The notes beneath the pieces are model-generated. The model was not told the origin of the DNA. It did no database searches and saw nothing but the letters and a program-made list of their open reading frames with translations. A stretch of 7,189 nt of DNA, from assembly GCA_029256365.1 (NCBI GenBank), contig JAQSYB010000101.1, positions 1 through 7,189 on the forward strand. The letters run 5' to 3'. The DNA is from Clostridia bacterium (GTDB lineage Bacteria; Bacillota; Clostridia; Lutisporales; Lutisporaceae). Position numbers and translations under genes: made by a program. This document shows positions 6,130-7,189 of this stretch, in pieces. Position 1 is the first letter of the stretch. Every line of letters starts with the position of its first letter.

Positions 6130-6852
6130 CTATATAAATAGATTTTTCTCTAGGATTTCTCTAATCAAAAGTTTGTTTTTCTTGCTTACAGGTATCGTTC
6201 TGTTAAGCTCTTGGATGTATATGCTGTCATTTTCAAGTCTTAGTATTTTTGTCTTATTTACCAAAAAGCTATTGTGACAGCGAACAAACTGCTCCAAATC
6301 CAACCTTTGCAAAAGCTTGTCCATGCTTTCATAAAAAGAAAACTCCCCTTTTTCCGAATAAACGGTGATCTTCCTTAGGTGTTTTTCAAAATAAAATATA
6401 TCATTATATTTAAGCTTTATGATATTATCTCTAAAACGAAAACATACAATTTTGTTCCTCTCTTCATAAAATTTGATTTGATCTAATCTTATTATTAGGT
6501 CATCCAGCAGGGCTGATAGCCTATTTTCTGTTACTGGCTTGACTAAGTAATCCATCGTTCTTATTTTAAAAGCATCTAAGGCAAATTTTGTATAGCCAGT
6601 TATGAAGATGATAATTGTTCCAGGGTATTTGCCCTTTATTCTTTTACCAACCTCCAGGCCGTTGATGCCACTCATCTCAATATCCAAAAAAACCACATCC
6701 GCAGCTGTCTTTTCCAACCTTGAAAGCAGCTCTTCTCCACTAAAAGCTTTGATAATTTGAAGCTTATATGCTTTGATATTTTTCACTAGGAAATCCGAAA
6801 TTGCTTCAACCTGAACAGAATTATCATCACAAACACCTATTACCAGCTGCAT
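6130..6852 (-). CDS. agrA: AgrA, LytTR-family response regulator
   Basis: AgrA is the cytoplasmic response regulator of the agr system, phosphorylated by AgrC. It has 240 residues, the usual size. The receiver domain occupies about residues 1-122: acidic pair Asp9/Asp10, phospho-acceptor Asp57 in VVFLDIEM, Thr85 in FITGYT and Lys105 in the LVKP motif. The LytTR DNA-binding domain covers about 134-236, with the conserved FVRCHNSFLVN segment at 189-199. LytTR proteins bind direct-repeat sites and activate transcription; the repeats before agrB are the obvious local candidate. A GAGG ribosome binding site (within GAGGTGG, 6857-6863) lies seven bases before the ATG. It is the first gene of the agrAC unit, and its upstream region carries two Spo0A boxes. 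Confidence 0.95.
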   Translation of the reverse strand: MQLVIGVCDDNSVQVEAISDFLVKNIKAYKLQIIKAFSGEELLSRLEKTAADVVFLDIEMSGINGLEVGKRIKGKYPGTIIIFITGYTKFALDAFKIRTMDYLVKPVTENRLSALLDDLIIRLDQIKFYEERNKIVCFRFRDNIIKLKYNDIFYFEKHLRKITVYSEKGEFSFYESMDKLLQRLDLEQFVRCHNSFLVNKTKILRLENDSIYIQELNRTIPVSKKNKLLIREILEKNLFI

Positions 6853-6913
6853 TTAACCACCTCATATAACATGTTTATATTTCATAATATGTCAAATACT
6901 TCTATTCAGCTTT

Positions 6914-6948
6914 AATAATACAGCAATTTCGACAAAAAATACAGAAAT
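6914..6948 (+). promoter_or_regulatory. Second 21-bp-period direct repeat, candidate LytTR/AgrA site
   Basis: AATAATACAGCAAT (6914-6927) and AAAAATACAGAAAT (6935-6948) match at 12 of 14 positions at exactly 21 bp. Both contain TACAG, and ACAG is the first half of the staphylococcal AgrA repeat (ACAGTTAAG). The pair reads on the plus strand, toward the divergent gene. It is interleaved with the Spo0A boxes. Confidence 0.35.
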
Positions 6949-6960
6949 AATTGTCGAAAT
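6926..6960. promoter_or_regulatory. Inverted pair of Spo0A boxes
   Basis: ATTTCGACAA (6926-6935) and TTGTCGAAAT (6951-6960) are perfect inverted repeats separated by 15 bp. Each contains TGTCGAA, a full match to the Spo0A box TGNCGAA: one on the minus strand (6934-6928), one on the plus strand (6952-6958). The minus-strand copy reads TTTGTCGAAA, the complete 10-base optimal box, and faces agrA about 75 bp from its start codon; the other faces the divergent gene. Spo0A is the phosphorylated master regulator of sporulation entry in Bacillota and can activate or repress from such sites. Confidence 0.6.
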
Positions 6961-6981
6961 AAAAATAAATTCAAACAAGCA

Positions 6982-7011
6982 ATTACATTTTTTATCTATT
7001 CAGCATATCAT
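6982..7011 (+). promoter_or_regulatory. Possible promoter of the right-edge gene
   Basis: ATTACA (6982-6987) is separated by 18 bp from TATCAT (7006-7011), matching sigma-A hexamers at four and five of six positions. Transcription would begin near 7018, leaving a leader of about 16 nt that still contains the ribosome binding site. The plus-strand Spo0A box lies about 60 bp upstream of that start. Confidence 0.35.
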
Positions 7012-7033
7012 GTAGTGCAGGGAGGGCTGATTC

Positions 7034-7189
7034 ATGAAAGGGAATAACAATGATTTAATTACATTGCTGACATCGACGGCGTTCTCAAATTTGGCAAGTG
7101 CGCGAAACATAAAAATAGCTGAGTTTGATGCACTCATTGCCATACTTATAAAATCACAAATTCCATTTGATGTGGAGTACTCTCCCGGT
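7034..7189 (+). CDS. Unrecognised protein, N-terminal fragment (partial)
   Basis: An open frame of 52 codons starts at the ATG at 7034 and runs off the right edge. A strong ribosome binding site GGGAGGG (7019-7025 region) lies eight bases upstream. The fragment begins MKGNNNDLITLLTSTAFSN and continues with a likely helix pair, ending in IPFDVEYSPG; it has no signal peptide, no clear membrane segment and no motif I recognise. It is divergent from agrA across a 181-bp region with two Spo0A boxes, which makes Spo0A control plausible but unproved. I assign no function. Confidence 0.75.
   Translation, partial: MKGNNNDLITLLTSTAFSNLASARNIKIAEFDALIAILIKSQIPFDVEYSPG

Overview
The window looks like a chromosomal segment of a low-GC anaerobic Bacillota, most likely a spore-forming member of the Clostridia. 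The evidence is the large single-chain PurL of the clostridial type, an FMN-dependent type 2 isopentenyl-diphosphate isomerase, an agr system whose peptide precursor resembles clostridial AgrD, AT-rich intergenic regions with AGGAGG-type ribosome binding sites, and two perfect Spo0A-box matches. I cannot name the genus.

Layout from left to right. Positions 1-1457 (minus) hold the N-terminal 485 residues of purL. A 100-bp intergenic region with a good sigma-A promoter and an overlapping dyad separates it from a divergent LysR-family regulator (1558-2439, plus). The regulator converges on the type 2 IPP isomerase gene fni (2499-3545, minus), with an intrinsic terminator between them.

From 3772 to about 6960 lies a complete agr peptide quorum-sensing locus, all on the minus strand. 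In transcription order it runs agrA (LytTR response regulator), agrC (membrane histidine kinase), a strong terminator, agrB (peptide processing protease), agrD (43-residue peptide precursor), terminator. agrD at 3816-3947 is very short and easily missed; its predicted signal is a thiolactone ring of C-Y-L-W-I. By family knowledge AgrB trims AgrD and helps close the ring, AgrC senses the exported peptide, and phosphorylated AgrA activates target promoters. Unlike the staphylococcal agrBDCA operon, sensor genes and signal genes are here separated by a terminator. The agrBD promoter region carries two 12-bp direct repeats at a 21-bp period, the geometry expected of an AgrA/LytTR site.

The 181-bp region upstream of agrA carries a perfect 10-bp inverted repeat made of two Spo0A boxes, interleaved with a second 21-bp-period direct repeat. 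It separates agrA from a divergent plus-strand gene of unknown function that runs off the right edge (7034-7189). A 44-bp palindromic repeat-like element lies just behind agrC. Taken together, the right half suggests a quorum-sensing system wired to sporulation control; this link is inferred from binding-site matches, not shown directly.
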